Assembly (NCBI GenBank): GCA_002897995.1 | Contig: BDTT01000016.1 | Location: 1 to 36,960, forward strand | Reading direction: 5' to 3' | DNA from: a bacterium BMS3Bbin10 | GTDB taxonomy: Bacteria; Pseudomonadota; Alphaproteobacteria; Rhizobiales; Methyloligellaceae | Length of the DNA: 36,960 nt | Part shown: one piece after another, positions 26,083 to 34,932 of the stretch | Position numbering within the stretch: position 1 is the stretch's first letter | Layout of the letters: each line of letters opens with the position of its first letter | Notes under the pieces: model-generated | What the model was told of the DNA's origin: nothing | The model's database searches: none | Seen by the model: the letters and a program-made list of their open reading frames with translations, nothing else | Translations under genes and position numbers: made by a program

Positions 26083-27672
26083 ATGACTCCCAAAGTTCTT
26101 ATTTCAGACAAGCTGAGCCCGCTCGCGGAGAAGGTCTTTACCGATCGCGGCATTGAGGTCGATACAAAAGTTGGCCTCGACAAGAGCGAACTGGCCGAAA
26201 TCATCGGTGATTATGACGGCCTGGCGGTCAGGTCCGCGACCAAGGCGAGCGAAAAGATCATCGCCAGGGCGGACAGGCTGAAGGTCATCGGCCGGGCCGG
26301 GATCGGTGTCGACAATATCGACATTGCGGCCGCGACCGCGCGCGGCATCATCGTGATGAACACGCCCTTCGGAAATTCGATCACCACGGCGGAACATGCG
26401 ATCTCGCTTATGTTCGCACTGGCGCGCCAGATTCCGGCGGCAAATGCCTCGACGCAGGCGGGCAAGTGGGAGAAGTCGGCCTTTATGGGGGTCGAGGTCA
26501 CAAGCAAGACCCTGGGCATTATCGGCTGCGGCAATATCGGCTCCATCGTCGCGGAACGGGCATTGGGACTGAAAATGAAAGTGCTTGCCTTCGATCCCTT
26601 TCTGTCTCCTGAACGCGCCGTGGAGCTTGGGGTTGAAAAGGTGGAACTGGACGACTTGCTGAAACGCGCCGATTTCATCTCCCTGCACACGCCGCTCACC
26701 GACAAGACGCGCAACATCATCGACGCAAAGGCGCTTGCGAAAATGAAAAAGGACGTGCGCATCATCAATTGCGCGCGCGGCGGGCTGATCGTGGAAGAGG
26801 CGCTGAAAGCGGCCCTGGATGCCGGGCAGGTGGCCGGCGCGGCGCTCGATGTGTTCGGCGATGAGCCGGCGACGCAGAATATCCTGTTTGGCGTGCCGGG
26901 CGTCATCTGCACGCCGCATCTGGGCGCGGCGACAACCGAGGCGCAGGAGAATGTGGCGGTGCAGGTGGCCGAACAGATGGCGGACTATCTGCTGACCGGC
27001 GCCATTTCCAACGCCATCAACTTTCCCTCCATCACGGCCGAAGAAGCCCCGCGCCTGAGGCCCTATGTCATGCTTGCCGAGCAGTTGGGCTCCTTTGCCG
27101 GGCAATTGACCCGAAGCGGCCTGAAGGCGGTTCGTCTCGAATATGCCGGCGAAATCGCCGAGCTCAATACCAAAGCGCTCACCTCGGCCGCGCTTGCGGG
27201 CGTATTGCGGCCGATGCTGCAGGACGTGAATATGGTCAGCGCGCCGGCAATGGCCAAGGACCGCGGCATTGACCTTGAGGAAGTGACGCGCGGCCAGGAG
27301 GGCGCCTATGGGAGCTATATGCGCCTGACGCTGGTGACGGAGCGTCAGGAGCGCTCCGTTGCGGGCACGGTGTTTTCCGATGGCAAGCCGCGCGTCATCC
27401 AGGTGAAGGGCATCAATATGGAAGCCGAACTCGGGCCCAACATGCTCTACACGACCAATGCGGACAAGCCGGGCTATATTGGCGCCGTGGGTACGGTTTT
27501 CGGTAAAAATGAAGTGAATGTCGCAACCTTCAATCTGGGGCGCGACAAGCCCGGCGGCAACGCCATCACCCTGATCGAGGTCGATGCGCCGATTACCGAT
27601 GACGTGCTGGCCGAGGTTCGCAATCTGCCCCATGTCGTTCAGGCCGCGCGGCTGTATTTCCGCAATGAGTGA
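26083..27672 (+). CDS. serA: D-3-phosphoglycerate dehydrogenase
   Basis: SerA oxidises 3-phosphoglycerate with NAD to start serine synthesis. I choose the ATG at 26083 (MTPKVLISDKLSPLAEKVF), which gives 529 residues, the long three-domain form. The open frame further upstream runs through the REP doublet and is rejected. The NAD-binding motif GIIGCGNIG is near 145-153. Catalytic elements are NCARGGLIVEE (Arg), ALDVFGDEP (Glu) and TPHLGAATTEAQ (His). The allosteric-substrate-binding domain follows (FPSITAEEAPRLRPYV), and a C-terminal ACT domain (GYIGAVGTVFGKNEVNVATF) fits serine feedback. Confidence 0.97.
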   Translation: MTPKVLISDKLSPLAEKVFTDRGIEVDTKVGLDKSELAEIIGDYDGLAVRSATKASEKIIARADRLKVIGRAGIGVDNIDIAAATARGIIVMNTPFGNSITTAEHAISLMFALARQIPAANASTQAGKWEKSAFMGVEVTSKTLGIIGCGNIGSIVAERALGLKMKVLAFDPFLSPERAVELGVEKVELDDLLKRADFISLHTPLTDKTRNIIDAKALAKMKKDVRIINCARGGLIVEEALKAALDAGQVAGAALDVFGDEPATQNILFGVPGVICTPHLGAATTEAQENVAVQVAEQMADYLLTGAISNAINFPSITAEEAPRLRPYVMLAEQLGSFAGQLTRSGLKAVRLEYAGEIAELNTKALTSAALAGVLRPMLQDVNMVSAPAMAKDRGIDLEEVTRGQEGAYGSYMRLTLVTERQERSVAGTVFSDGKPRVIQVKGINMEAELGPNMLYTTNADKPGYIGAVGTVFGKNEVNVATFNLGRDKPGGNAITLIEVDAPITDDVLAEVRNLPHVVQAARLYFRNE

Positions 27673-27750
27673 GGCGGAGGCAGATTCCGGTAAAAGTTAA
27701 GGTTTGCCGGTCTGTTGGCCGCATGTGTTGAGATTAACCACGGGCATGGC

Positions 27751-27778
27751 TTGTTAGTGTGTTGATGTTTCGTATATT
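27751..27778 (+). promoter_or_regulatory. Putative sigma-70-type promoter for the gene at 27826
   Basis: TTGTTA (27751-27756) and TATATT (27773-27778) are separated by 16 bases, close to the housekeeping consensus. The predicted start is near 27785, 40 bases before the GTG start of the small basic protein. Confidence 0.5.
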
Positions 27779-27825
27779 CTAGGTTCTGCGGCGGTTGCGG
27801 TTAGTAATGCGTTTGGAGTTCAGCC

Positions 27826-28200
27826 GTGTCGCGTATCAAGTTGCGTAATGGCGATATCGCCCTGCTGGGACAACTCTATCAGGGGCCCCTTGAGCTGGGC
27901 GATATTCCAAATGATGCTCTGGAGAGGTTGACGGCGCTGGGCCTGGCCCGAAAAGTGCTCGGTTCCTGCAAGATCACGCGCACGGGTCAACTCACATTCC
28001 ACCGGCAATCTTTCGCGAAAGCCCCGCGGCGAAGGGTGGTGCAGGTGACGCAGAGGCATCCTGTGTTTCTGCAGAAGCAGCGTTGGCGCAGGCTGTTCAA
28101 CTGGGCGCACTTATCGAAATTTCTGAAACTTCGCAGCGCGCGCGATACGCGCATGTGGCGTGCGGCGCGGTATTCACGAGGGGTCACCAGGTCCCATTGA
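27826..28200 (+). CDS. Small basic protein of unknown function
   Basis: This 124-residue protein starts at a GTG at 27826, preceded by GGAG seven bases upstream. The first 60 residues (SRIKLRNGDIALLGQLYQGP, then LERLTALGLARKVLGSCKIT and RTGQLTFHRQS) look like a small winged-helix layout: helices, then a strand, Gly and strand. The C-terminal half is strongly Arg/Lys-rich and lacks clear structure. Its last 17 bases overlap the end of the convergent bactofilin gene. I recall similar short proteins in Rhizobiales without a function. DNA or RNA binding is a guess from charge and layout. Confidence 0.6.
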   Translation: MSRIKLRNGDIALLGQLYQGPLELGDIPNDALERLTALGLARKVLGSCKITRTGQLTFHRQSFAKAPRRRVVQVTQRHPVFLQKQRWRRLFNWAHLSKFLKLRSARDTRMWRAARYSRGVTRSH

Positions 28201-28567
28201 CGGCCTTGCCCTCCTTCTGGAACAGGCGCTTGGTCCCGATTGCAGTTGGACTGTCGATACGCCTCGACATGCCCTCGAAGAACGCACCCTGCTCTATCAG
28301 CAAGAACTGGTGATGAACATCGCCTTCGACATGGGAACTCGACTGTAGCTTGACGGATTGACTGTGTATGGAGCCGTCGATGCGTCCCTTCACGACGACA
28401 TCTTCCGCCACCACACCGCCCGTGATCTTCGCTTTTTCACCCAGGATGAGCGAGACACACTGGACGTCGCCTTGAACTACGCCCTCAATCTGTAACTCGC
28501 CCTTGGAGATGACGGTTCCCGCTATGGTGATGTCGGGACCGATAATGGATGACGCTTTGTTACTCAT
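28184..28567 (-). CDS. Bactofilin (polymer-forming cytoskeletal protein)
   Basis: This 127-residue bactofilin-domain protein belongs to a family of nucleotide-independent beta-helical filament proteins that act in cell shape and polar or stalk-like wall synthesis. The start at 28567 gives MSNKASSIIGPDITIAGTVI. The upstream ATG at 28600 adds residues unlike the family. Repeating six-residue-type beta turns are visible (GELQIEGVVQGDV, ILGEKAKITGGVVAEDVVVK and GRIDGSIHSQSVKLQSSSHV). It ends with EGDVHHQFLLIEQGAFFEGM, the family C-terminal strand. The short tail overlaps the convergent gene. It is a paralogue of the bactofilin 158 bases upstream. Confidence 0.9.
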   Translation of the reverse strand: MSNKASSIIGPDITIAGTVISKGELQIEGVVQGDVQCVSLILGEKAKITGGVVAEDVVVKGRIDGSIHSQSVKLQSSSHVEGDVHHQFLLIEQGAFFEGMSRRIDSPTAIGTKRLFQKEGKAVNGTW

Positions 28568-28725
28568 CTGAGCCCCCAGAAACTTACGCGAGAGCAGCAC
28601 TTGCTCGACTGGCCCGCCCGGCCAAAACGCCTGCAGGTCAAGAAACAGCTTGGTAAACTTGGTACTTGTATAACTCCACCCAAATTGGATGATGAAAGGC
28701 GGATCACCCTGTCGGAAATGATCGC

Positions 28726-29154
28726 CTAGGCAGCAGTGGCTTCAGCCCTTGCTTTTGGTCCTGATCCGTTTTGAAGAGGGCGCACGGTATTTTGTTTGGT
28801 GGATGCCTGCCCGGACTTTTCCTTGGCGTGCATGCTCTTTTGCTTGGAACGGCCATCGAAGAATGCGCCCTTCTCGATGGCAAAGGACTCGTGATGCACG
28901 TCGCCGGTCACGCGAGCCTTGGATTCAAGGCGCACATCAACCCCATGAATCGGACCATCGACCGTCCCGTTCACAACGACATCCTGGGAAACGATTTTTC
29001 CCAGAATACGGCCCTTATCGGAAACATGGAGGGCCGTACAGTTCAATTCTCCCTCGATCTCGCCATGGACCTCAACCAGACCCTCGGCGGAAACATTCCC
29101 TGCTATATTCAATCCTTCAGCTATCACTGTTACGTGGCGCCGACGCTTAAACAT
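28726..29154 (-). CDS. Bactofilin (polymer-forming cytoskeletal protein)
   Basis: This 142-residue protein starts at an ATG at 29154 after AGAGGT on the minus strand. The bactofilin core covers about residues 8-100 (VIAEGLNIAGNVSAEGLVEV, then GRILGKIVSQDVVVNGTVDG and GDVHHESFAIEKGAFFDGRS). The tail is Lys/Gln-rich and disordered (KQKSMHAKEKSGQASTKQN), as usual for the family. The first residues MFKRRRHVTV are basic and could touch the membrane. It is the upstream member of a two-gene bactofilin set on the minus strand. No M23 peptidase, a frequent partner, lies beside it here. Confidence 0.92.
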   Translation of the reverse strand: MFKRRRHVTVIAEGLNIAGNVSAEGLVEVHGEIEGELNCTALHVSDKGRILGKIVSQDVVVNGTVDGPIHGVDVRLESKARVTGDVHHESFAIEKGAFFDGRSKQKSMHAKEKSGQASTKQNTVRPLQNGSGPKARAEATAA

Positions 29155-29381
29155 AACTACACCTCTTACTTACTCGGATTACTAACTCAGAACACAGGTC
29201 TCATACTTAGCCCCAGGCTGCGTAACGTGCCGTACTCTGGAGCATTCGAAAGTATAGTCGGTCGCAAGATTGATAGCCAGCATGCTCTGCGAGATTATCT
29301 GCATATGGTTAGGAGCCGAACTTCGTTGGTCTTGAGGCTCTGACAGGAAATCCGCGCCCATTTGAGGGCCTGTGGCGCAAC
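29155..29381. other. Divergent intergenic region between bactofilin and fhs genes
   Basis: This region carries the promoter of the bactofilin pair, leftward, which I could not pin to clear elements, and the upstream part of the fhs control region. The plus-strand open frame across it is the antisense of the bactofilin gene and its leader, and has no start signal. Confidence 0.4.
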
Positions 29382-29410
29382 GTATACATGCCGCGTGGTA
29401 TTATGTATAC
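29382..29410 (+). promoter_or_regulatory. Paired GTATAC operator with putative -10 upstream of fhs
   Basis: GTATACAT (29382-29389) and ATGTATAC (29403-29410) form an 8-bp inverted repeat whose centres are about 21-23 bp apart, roughly two helix turns. Each contains the self-complementary GTATAC core typical of some GntR-family operators. TATTAT at 29399-29404 could be the -10, so a bound regulator would block or modulate fhs transcription. The regulator is not in the window. Confidence 0.5.
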
Positions 29411-29467
29411 AAACGGGATAATCAGTAGTTTCAGCATATAAACAGTCAACAAAATCAGGTGCCGGCC

Positions 29468-31138
29468 ATGACCATCGATCTTGAAATCGCACGTTCCGCC
29501 AAGCTCAAACCAATCACCGAAATTGCCAGCAAGCTCGGAATTCCCGAAGATGTGGTGCTACAGCATGGCCCGCATATCGCGAAAATTTCCCTCAGCCATG
29601 TCGAGAAGATCGCCGAAAAGCCGAATGGCAAGCTGATCCTCGTGACGGCGATCTCGCCGACCCCGAGCGGCGAGGGCAAGACCACCACCACCGTTGGCCT
29701 CGGCGATGCGCTGAACCGTATCGGCAAGAATGCGATGATCTGCATCCGTGAGCCTTCCCTCGGTCCGGTGTTCGGCATGAAGGGCGGGGCGGCCGGCGGC
29801 GGCTATGCCCAGGTGGTACCCATGGAGCAGATCAATCTGCATTTCACGGGTGATTTCCATGCCATCGCCGCAGCCAACAATCTGCTGGCCGCGATGATCG
29901 ACAATCACATCTATTGGGGCAATGAGCTGGAAATAGACGAGCGGCGGATCGCCTGGAAGCGCGTCGTCGACATGAACGACCGGGCGCTGCGCAAGATCGT
30001 CAATTCTCTCGGCGGGCGGACCAACGGTTTTCCGCGTGAAGACGGTTTCGACATTGTCGTGGCGTCGGAGGTGATGGCCATCTTCTGTCTGGCGAACAAT
30101 ATGCGCGATCTGGAAGAGCGGCTCGGCAAAATCGTTGTCGGCTACACCCGCAAGGGCAAGGCGATTACGGCGTCCGATATCCAGGCCCATGGCGCCATGA
30201 CGGTGCTGCTGAAAGATGCGCTGTCTCCGAACCTGGTTCAGACGCTCGAGAACAACCCGGCCTTCATTCATGGAGGCCCGTTTGCCAACATCGCCCATGG
30301 CTGCAACTCGGTGCTGGCCACGCGGACGGCTCTTGGCATGGCCGACTATGTTGTGACGGAAGCCGGATTCGGCGCGGATCTCGGCGCGGAGAAATTCTTC
30401 GACATCAAATGCCGCAAGGCGGGCCTGAGCCCCTCCGCGGTGGTCCTGGTGGCGACCGCGCAGGCCCTCAAATGGCATGGCGGCGTGGAAAAAGACGGTC
30501 TCAGATCGGAAAATGTCGAGGCCATCAGGAAGGGCGCGCCCAATATCGCCCGGCATATCAGGAATCTGAACTCCTTCGGCGTGCCGGTTGTCGTCGCGGT
30601 CAACCGCTTCCCGGCCGACACGGACGCGGAGATGGAAGCCATTGCCGAAATTGCCGGGGAAAACGGCGCCGATGTCGCCATCTGTTCGCATTGGGCCGAC
30701 GGCGGCGCGGGTGCGGTGGAGCTGGCCGAAAAGGTCACGGCTCTGGCCGATTCGGGCAAGGCCGATTTCAAACCGCTTTACGAAGACGACATGCCGCTCT
30801 GGGAGAAGGTCAAGACCATCGCCACCAGGCTTTACGGCGCCGACGATATCATCGGCGACAAGGCGGTGCGGAACCAGTTCAGGCGGCTGGAGAAAAACGG
30901 CTTCGGCCATCTGCCCGTCTGCATGGCCAAGACGCAATATTCCTTCTCCACCGATCCGACGCTGCGTTCGGCTCCCAGCGGCCATGTGATACCGATCCGC
31001 GAAGTGCGCCTGTCGGCCGGCGCCGGTTTCGTGGTGGTCATCGCCGGCGATATCATGACCATGCCGGGGTTGCCGCGCGAGCCCGCCTCGCACCACATCA
31101 AGATGGGTGACGACGGCCAGATTGTGGGTCTGTCATAG
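29468..31138 (+). CDS. fhs: Formate-tetrahydrofolate ligase
   Basis: Fhs uses ATP to join formate to tetrahydrofolate, giving 10-formyl-THF for one-carbon metabolism and purine synthesis. The ATG at 29468 is preferred over a GTG three codons earlier, and the product is 556 residues, the usual length. The P-loop [18 protein letters not shown] begins near residue 65. [20 protein letters not shown] and [17 protein letters not shown] are family signatures. The C-terminal [20 protein letters not shown] is the THF-binding region. With serC-serA and purA nearby the window is rich in serine, one-carbon and purine genes, but these are separate transcription units. Confidence 0.97.
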   Translation: MTIDLEIARSAKLKPITEIASKLGIPEDVVLQHGPHIAKISLSHVEKIAEKPNGKLILVTAISPTPSGEGKTTTTVGLGDALNRIGKNAMICIREPSLGPVFGMKGGAAGGGYAQVVPMEQINLHFTGDFHAIAAANNLLAAMIDNHIYWGNELEIDERRIAWKRVVDMNDRALRKIVNSLGGRTNGFPREDGFDIVVASEVMAIFCLANNMRDLEERLGKIVVGYTRKGKAITASDIQAHGAMTVLLKDALSPNLVQTLENNPAFIHGGPFANIAHGCNSVLATRTALGMADYVVTEAGFGADLGAEKFFDIKCRKAGLSPSAVVLVATAQALKWHGGVEKDGLRSENVEAIRKGAPNIARHIRNLNSFGVPVVVAVNRFPADTDAEMEAIAEIAGENGADVAICSHWADGGAGAVELAEKVTALADSGKADFKPLYEDDMPLWEKVKTIATRLYGADDIIGDKAVRNQFRRLEKNGFGHLPVCMAKTQYSFSTDPTLRSAPSGHVIPIREVRLSAGAGFVVVIAGDIMTMPGLPREPASHHIKMGDDGQIVGLS

Positions 31139-31266
31139 ACACACCGGCCTTTGCGCCCGGCCTGTCGTTTTGCCGCCTGAAGCCCCGTTTGCTCCGGGCG
31201 TCACCTGCTACAGGGCGGCGGGACGTTATGACCCTCGCCTCGCGCGCGGACTCAGGCTATAAATGA

Positions 31267-31297
31267 GAACGGCCCCCACGCATGTGCGGGGCCGTTC
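31267..31297 (+). terminator. Strong hairpin just before purA (terminator or leader structure)
   Basis: GAACGGCCCC (31267-31276) and GGGGCCGTTC (31288-31297) form a perfect 10-bp stem, with a further CAC/GTG pairing inside the loop. No T-run follows; the purA start is 20 bases on. It could end fhs transcription or act as a regulatory structure in the purA leader. Confidence 0.55.
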
Positions 31298-31316
31298 GGT
31301 GTTCAGGGGTTGGATC

Positions 31317-32609
31317 ATGGCGAATGTTGTTGTTGTCGGCTCGCAATGGGGCGATGAGGGTAAGGGCAAGATTGTCGACTGGCTTTCGGAGCGAGCCGAC
31401 GTGGTGGTGCGCTTTCAGGGCGGCCACAATGCCGGCCATACGCTGGTGATCGACGGCAAGACTTACAAGCTCTCGCTGCTGCCCTCGGGGGTCGTGCGCC
31501 CGGGCAAGCTGGCCGTCATCGGCAATGGCGTGGTGATCGACCCGTGGGCGCTGGCGCAGGAAATAGAGACGCTTCGTTCCCAGGGCGTGGAAATTTCGCC
31601 CGAATGTTTCCGGATTGCCGAGAACGCGACGCTCATTCTGCCGCTGCACCGCGATCTCGACGCCTTGCGCGAGGCCGCCGCGGGGGAGGGCAAGATCGGC
31701 ACCACCAGGCGCGGCATCGGCCCGGCCTATGAGGACAAGACCGGCCGGCGCGCCATCCGCGTGATGGATTTGCAGAACCTGAAAACCCTCAAGCCCAAGA
31801 TCGAGCGCATCCTGGCGCATCACAATGCGCTGCGCCGGGGCCTGAGCGAGCCGGAAATCAGCGCCGATGAGCTTTGCGAACAGCTGCATCAGATTGCGCC
31901 GAAGATTTTGCCCTATGTCGATACGGTGTGGGCGCTGCTGGATCAGCAGCGCCGCCAGGGCAAGCGCATCCTGTTCGAAGGCGCGCAAGGGGCGCTGCTC
32001 GACATCGACCACGGCACCTACCCCTATGTGACGTCATCCAACACGGTTGCCGCGCAGGCCGCGACCGGTACCGGCATCGGCCCCAGCGCGCTCAACTATG
32101 TGCTGGGCATCACCAAGGCCTACACCACGCGCGTCGGCGAAGGGCCATTTCCGACGGAGCTGTTTGACGAGGTCGGGCAGACCCTCGGGAAACGGGGCCG
32201 CGAATTCGGCACGGTGACGGGCCGGGCAAGGCGTTGCGGCTGGTTCGACGCCTGCCTCGTGCGCCAAACCATCAAGGTGGCCGGCATCAACGGCATCGCG
32301 CTCACCAAACTCGACGTGCTGGACGGTTTCGAGGAGCTGAAACTGTGCGTGGGCTATCGTCTCGACGGCGTGCCCGTCGATCATCTGCCCGCCGCTCAGG
32401 GCGCGCAGGCCCGCGTGGAGCCGGTGTATGAAACACTTGAAGGATGGAGCGAATCCACCGCCGGCGCCCGCTCCTGGGCCGATTTGCCCGCAAACTGCAT
32501 CAAATATGTGCGCCGGGTGGAGGAACTCATCGAGGCGCCCGTCGCCATGCTCTCCACCAGCCCCGAGCGCGAGGACACCATCCTGGTGCATGATCCTTTC
32601 GAGGACTAG
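31317..32609 (+). CDS. purA: Adenylosuccinate synthetase
   Basis: PurA joins IMP and aspartate with GTP in the first committed step to AMP. The ATG at 31317 after AGGGGT gives [20 protein letters not shown] and 430 residues, as expected. [11 protein letters not shown] is the GTP-binding loop with catalytic Asp13-type residue. [13 protein letters not shown] carries the catalytic His. [40 protein letters not shown] and [13 protein letters not shown] are further signatures. All key residues are present. Confidence 0.98.
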   Translation: MANVVVVGSQWGDEGKGKIVDWLSERADVVVRFQGGHNAGHTLVIDGKTYKLSLLPSGVVRPGKLAVIGNGVVIDPWALAQEIETLRSQGVEISPECFRIAENATLILPLHRDLDALREAAAGEGKIGTTRRGIGPAYEDKTGRRAIRVMDLQNLKTLKPKIERILAHHNALRRGLSEPEISADELCEQLHQIAPKILPYVDTVWALLDQQRRQGKRILFEGAQGALLDIDHGTYPYVTSSNTVAAQAATGTGIGPSALNYVLGITKAYTTRVGEGPFPTELFDEVGQTLGKRGREFGTVTGRARRCGWFDACLVRQTIKVAGINGIALTKLDVLDGFEELKLCVGYRLDGVPVDHLPAAQGAQARVEPVYETLEGWSESTAGARSWADLPANCIKYVRRVEELIEAPVAMLSTSPEREDTILVHDPFED

Positions 32610-32670
32610 GGTCTGTTGACACGCGCCCCGCGCCATTCGACTCTTTTGCAGGTTTGCCTGGGAGAATGGC

Positions 32671-33972
32671 GTGAATCGCACCGACCGGATGGTTCTGAAA
32701 TTCCGCGATGTCCTCAGAGAGACAGAGCGTCTCGGGCCGGACGATCTGCGGGCTTACCAGCAGAGCCTGCTGACGCCGCTGCTCCTGCACGCCAGCGCAC
32801 ATACATCATTCTATCGCAAGCGGCTTGACGGGATATTCAATGGCGGTGAGGTCGACTTCTCGAAATGGGGCGGGATTCCGGTTCTGACGCGTGCCGAGGC
32901 GCAGCGCAGCGAGAGCGCCCTGAAGGCAGCGATGGTGCCGCCGCATCTCGGCGCGGTGAGCGCGGACGAGACATCGGGATCCACCGGACGGCCGCTGCGC
33001 TATCTGAAAAACGAACTTATGGATATCGCCGCGCTGGCCATGACCGACCGCCTTTACCGGTGGTGGCGCTTCGATGGCGCGAGCCCCATGGCGAATTTCG
33101 TCTCTCCGCGGCGCAAGGCCGCCGATCCCGATGGCAGCGAAACCTTCGGCTGGCGAAGCGGCTTTCTGGAAGGATGCACCTATCTGCTCGACACGTCCGG
33201 AGATGCGGACAGGCATGTCGATTGGCTGAACAGGATTCGCGCCCGTTATCTGGTGTCCTACTCTTCCATGGTGCCACCGCTTGCTGAACGTATCCGTGAG
33301 CGCAATCTGGATATCGGGTTTGACCGGGTCATAACCCGCGGCGGGGTCGTAACGGACGAAGCGCGCGCGCTTTGCAGGGAAGTTTTCGGCGGGCCGCTCG
33401 TTGACCAGTATGGCGCCGATGAGATCGGCCAGATTGCCTGCGAGTGTCCCCACTGCGGCGCATATCACATCAGCGCCGAAGCCGTGCTCGCCGAGATACT
33501 GGACGAGCAGGGCGCGCCCGTGAAGCCAGGTGAAACGGGCAGGGTCGTTCTCACCAATCTTTACAACTACGCCATGCCGCTGATCCGCTATGAGATCGGC
33601 GATCTTGCGACTGTTTCTCCAGACAATCTCAAATGCAAAACCCGCTTGCCGTCCCTCATCCGGATTATCGGGCGTTACCGGAATACATTCACCCTCGCCG
33701 ATGGCCGCGTATTGTTTCCCAACGTACCGATGAGCGGCTTCAGGGATTATCTGGGCTATTCGCAAATCCAGATTGTCCAGACGGAATTCGACCGGCTTGA
33801 GGTGCGCTATGTGCCCGATGGCGGTAAACGGGCGCCGGACCGGGAAGGCCTGGAGGCCTGGCTCCGGGAGGGGCTGGATCCGTGCTTTGGCGTGAGGGTA
33901 AAAGAGGTCGGAGAAATCCCCCCGTCATCCGACGGAAAATACGAGGATTTCCTGTCTCTGATCGCGAAATAG
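32671..33972 (+). CDS. PaaK/CapK-like adenylate-forming enzyme
   Basis: This 433-residue protein starts at a GTG at 32671 with GGGAG upstream. It belongs to the phenylacetate-CoA-ligase/CapK branch of AMP-forming enzymes. It has the ATP-binding loop TSGSTGRPLRY near 108-118, YGADEIGQIACECPHCGAYH near 247-266 with three Cys and a His as in PaaK zinc-like knuckles, and RYEIGDLATV near 306. GRYRNTFTLADGRVLFPN follows. These enzymes activate aryl or other acids as AMP esters, some for CoA transfer and some for surface polysaccharide modification. No pathway partner is adjacent, so the substrate is open. Confidence 0.8.
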   Translation: MNRTDRMVLKFRDVLRETERLGPDDLRAYQQSLLTPLLLHASAHTSFYRKRLDGIFNGGEVDFSKWGGIPVLTRAEAQRSESALKAAMVPPHLGAVSADETSGSTGRPLRYLKNELMDIAALAMTDRLYRWWRFDGASPMANFVSPRRKAADPDGSETFGWRSGFLEGCTYLLDTSGDADRHVDWLNRIRARYLVSYSSMVPPLAERIRERNLDIGFDRVITRGGVVTDEARALCREVFGGPLVDQYGADEIGQIACECPHCGAYHISAEAVLAEILDEQGAPVKPGETGRVVLTNLYNYAMPLIRYEIGDLATVSPDNLKCKTRLPSLIRIIGRYRNTFTLADGRVLFPNVPMSGFRDYLGYSQIQIVQTEFDRLEVRYVPDGGKRAPDREGLEAWLREGLDPCFGVRVKEVGEIPPSSDGKYEDFLSLIAK

Positions 33973-33985
33973 TTAAGGCGAATCA

Positions 33986-34032
33986 CCGATAAGCATGTCC
34001 CCGCGAAGGCGGGGATGGAAGCCGGTTATCGG
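33986..34032. repeat. REP-like palindromic hairpin after the PaaK-like gene
   Basis: The outer stem CCGATAA (33986-33992)/TTATCGG (34026-34032) and the inner stem TCCCCGC (33998-34004)/GCGGGGA (34009-34015) stack into a long hairpin. The inner core is a common dispersed motif in alphaproteobacterial intergenic regions. It lies between two convergent genes and may also act as a bidirectional terminator. Confidence 0.6.
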
Positions 34033-34095
34033 AAAAATGATACGCATAAACAAAGCCGGGACCGCGGTTTTGATTCCATCAAAACATGAAGCGAT

Positions 34096-34881
34096 CTAAG
34101 GCGTGCCGCCACCGAGCTTGATGCTGACGCGCACGCGCACTTTGTGAACGTCGATGTCGTCGATCTTGCCCGTTTGCCCTGCTGCAAACCCGTGTGGCAC
34201 GGAATTGAAACTCTCGAAATTCTCGTAGAGATAATCAGCCCCGACAAACAGGGTTGGCGTGACGGCGACCTCGAAACCGCCTCCGACAGCCGCGCCAACG
34301 AGTGTGTCGCTGTCGGAATGATTGGAAGTGACTGTGGTGTTCGAGGTCGTGTTCGTGAATGTACCCGTCTCCGACCAGTCGACATCCATGAATGCGACAC
34401 CGCCCGTCGCAAAGAACAGCGTGTTGCCGGTTATGAAACCAAGGCGGCCGCGGATCGTGCCCTGCCAGTTAAACTCAAGTTCCGACCGGCGCTGGAACGT
34501 GAAACCATCATTACTCACCGTACCTGACGTCCCCGATCCGGAAGCCGATACGGAATCATCGCCGCCAAGGTAGGTCCAGTCCCCTTCGACGCCGAACAGG
34601 ACATTGCCGGGTGTGACGAAATTGAAGCCGCTCTGAACGCCGGCAAGGAAATCGTCTATGTCAAACGAGTCATTACGGCCTGGAATCGAGAACGTGTCGC
34701 CCGGCATGACAAGTGTGTAGGGCGCGCTTTTGAATGTTGCATCCCCGGAAAAGTAACCCGCATGCACGCCCGCATAGAAACCGGCGAACGGATTTGTGAC
34801 GCCTTGCGCCGCTGCCGGCGTGGCCGCCGAAATATCGAGCAATGTCAGTGCTGCAAGACCCGCTATGGCTGTTTTTTTCAT
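34096..34881 (-). CDS. Outer-membrane beta-barrel protein (Opa/Omp25-like)
   Basis: This 261-residue protein starts from the ATG at 34881 (MKKTAIAGLAALTLLDIS). The ATG at 34893 adds MGWT before the signal peptide and is less likely unless the transcript is leaderless. Signal cleavage is expected after AAAQG-type residues near 26. The mature part has porin-like segments FAGFYAGVHAGYFSG, NFVTPGNVLFGVEGDWTYLG, FNWQGTIRGRLGFITGNTLF, TLVGAAVGGGFEVAVTPTLF and VGADYLYENF, and ends in KVRVRVSIKLGG. It resembles Omp25/31-type alphaproteobacterial surface proteins. It has a CtrA-type box upstream. Confidence 0.88.
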   Translation of the reverse strand: MKKTAIAGLAALTLLDISAATPAAAQGVTNPFAGFYAGVHAGYFSGDATFKSAPYTLVMPGDTFSIPGRNDSFDIDDFLAGVQSGFNFVTPGNVLFGVEGDWTYLGGDDSVSASGSGTSGTVSNDGFTFQRRSELEFNWQGTIRGRLGFITGNTLFFATGGVAFMDVDWSETGTFTNTTSNTTVTSNHSDSDTLVGAAVGGGFEVAVTPTLFVGADYLYENFESFNSVPHGFAAGQTGKIDDIDVHKVRVRVSIKLGGGTP

Positions 34882-34898
34882 GGTCCAACCCAACTCAA

Positions 34899-34932
34899 AC
34901 TACCAAGAGATCACCCGTTAAGTTATCATTAA
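34899..34932 (-). promoter_or_regulatory. CtrA-type box upstream of the beta-barrel gene at 34881
   Basis: On the minus strand TTAA-TGATAAC-TTAA (34932-34918) is a perfect CtrA consensus, only 36 bases before the start codon. GGTAGT at 34904-34899 is a possible -10. The implied 5' leader is 11 bases or less. The conserved CATAGTCCC block of the other two barrel promoters is absent. Confidence 0.5.

Noticed and set aside
26104-27633. Long minus-strand open frame opposite serA
   Set aside because: It is an antisense shadow; serA on the plus strand has all catalytic motifs.
29558-31096. Long minus-strand open frame opposite fhs
   Set aside because: It mirrors fhs codons and has no ribosome-binding site or recognisable domain.
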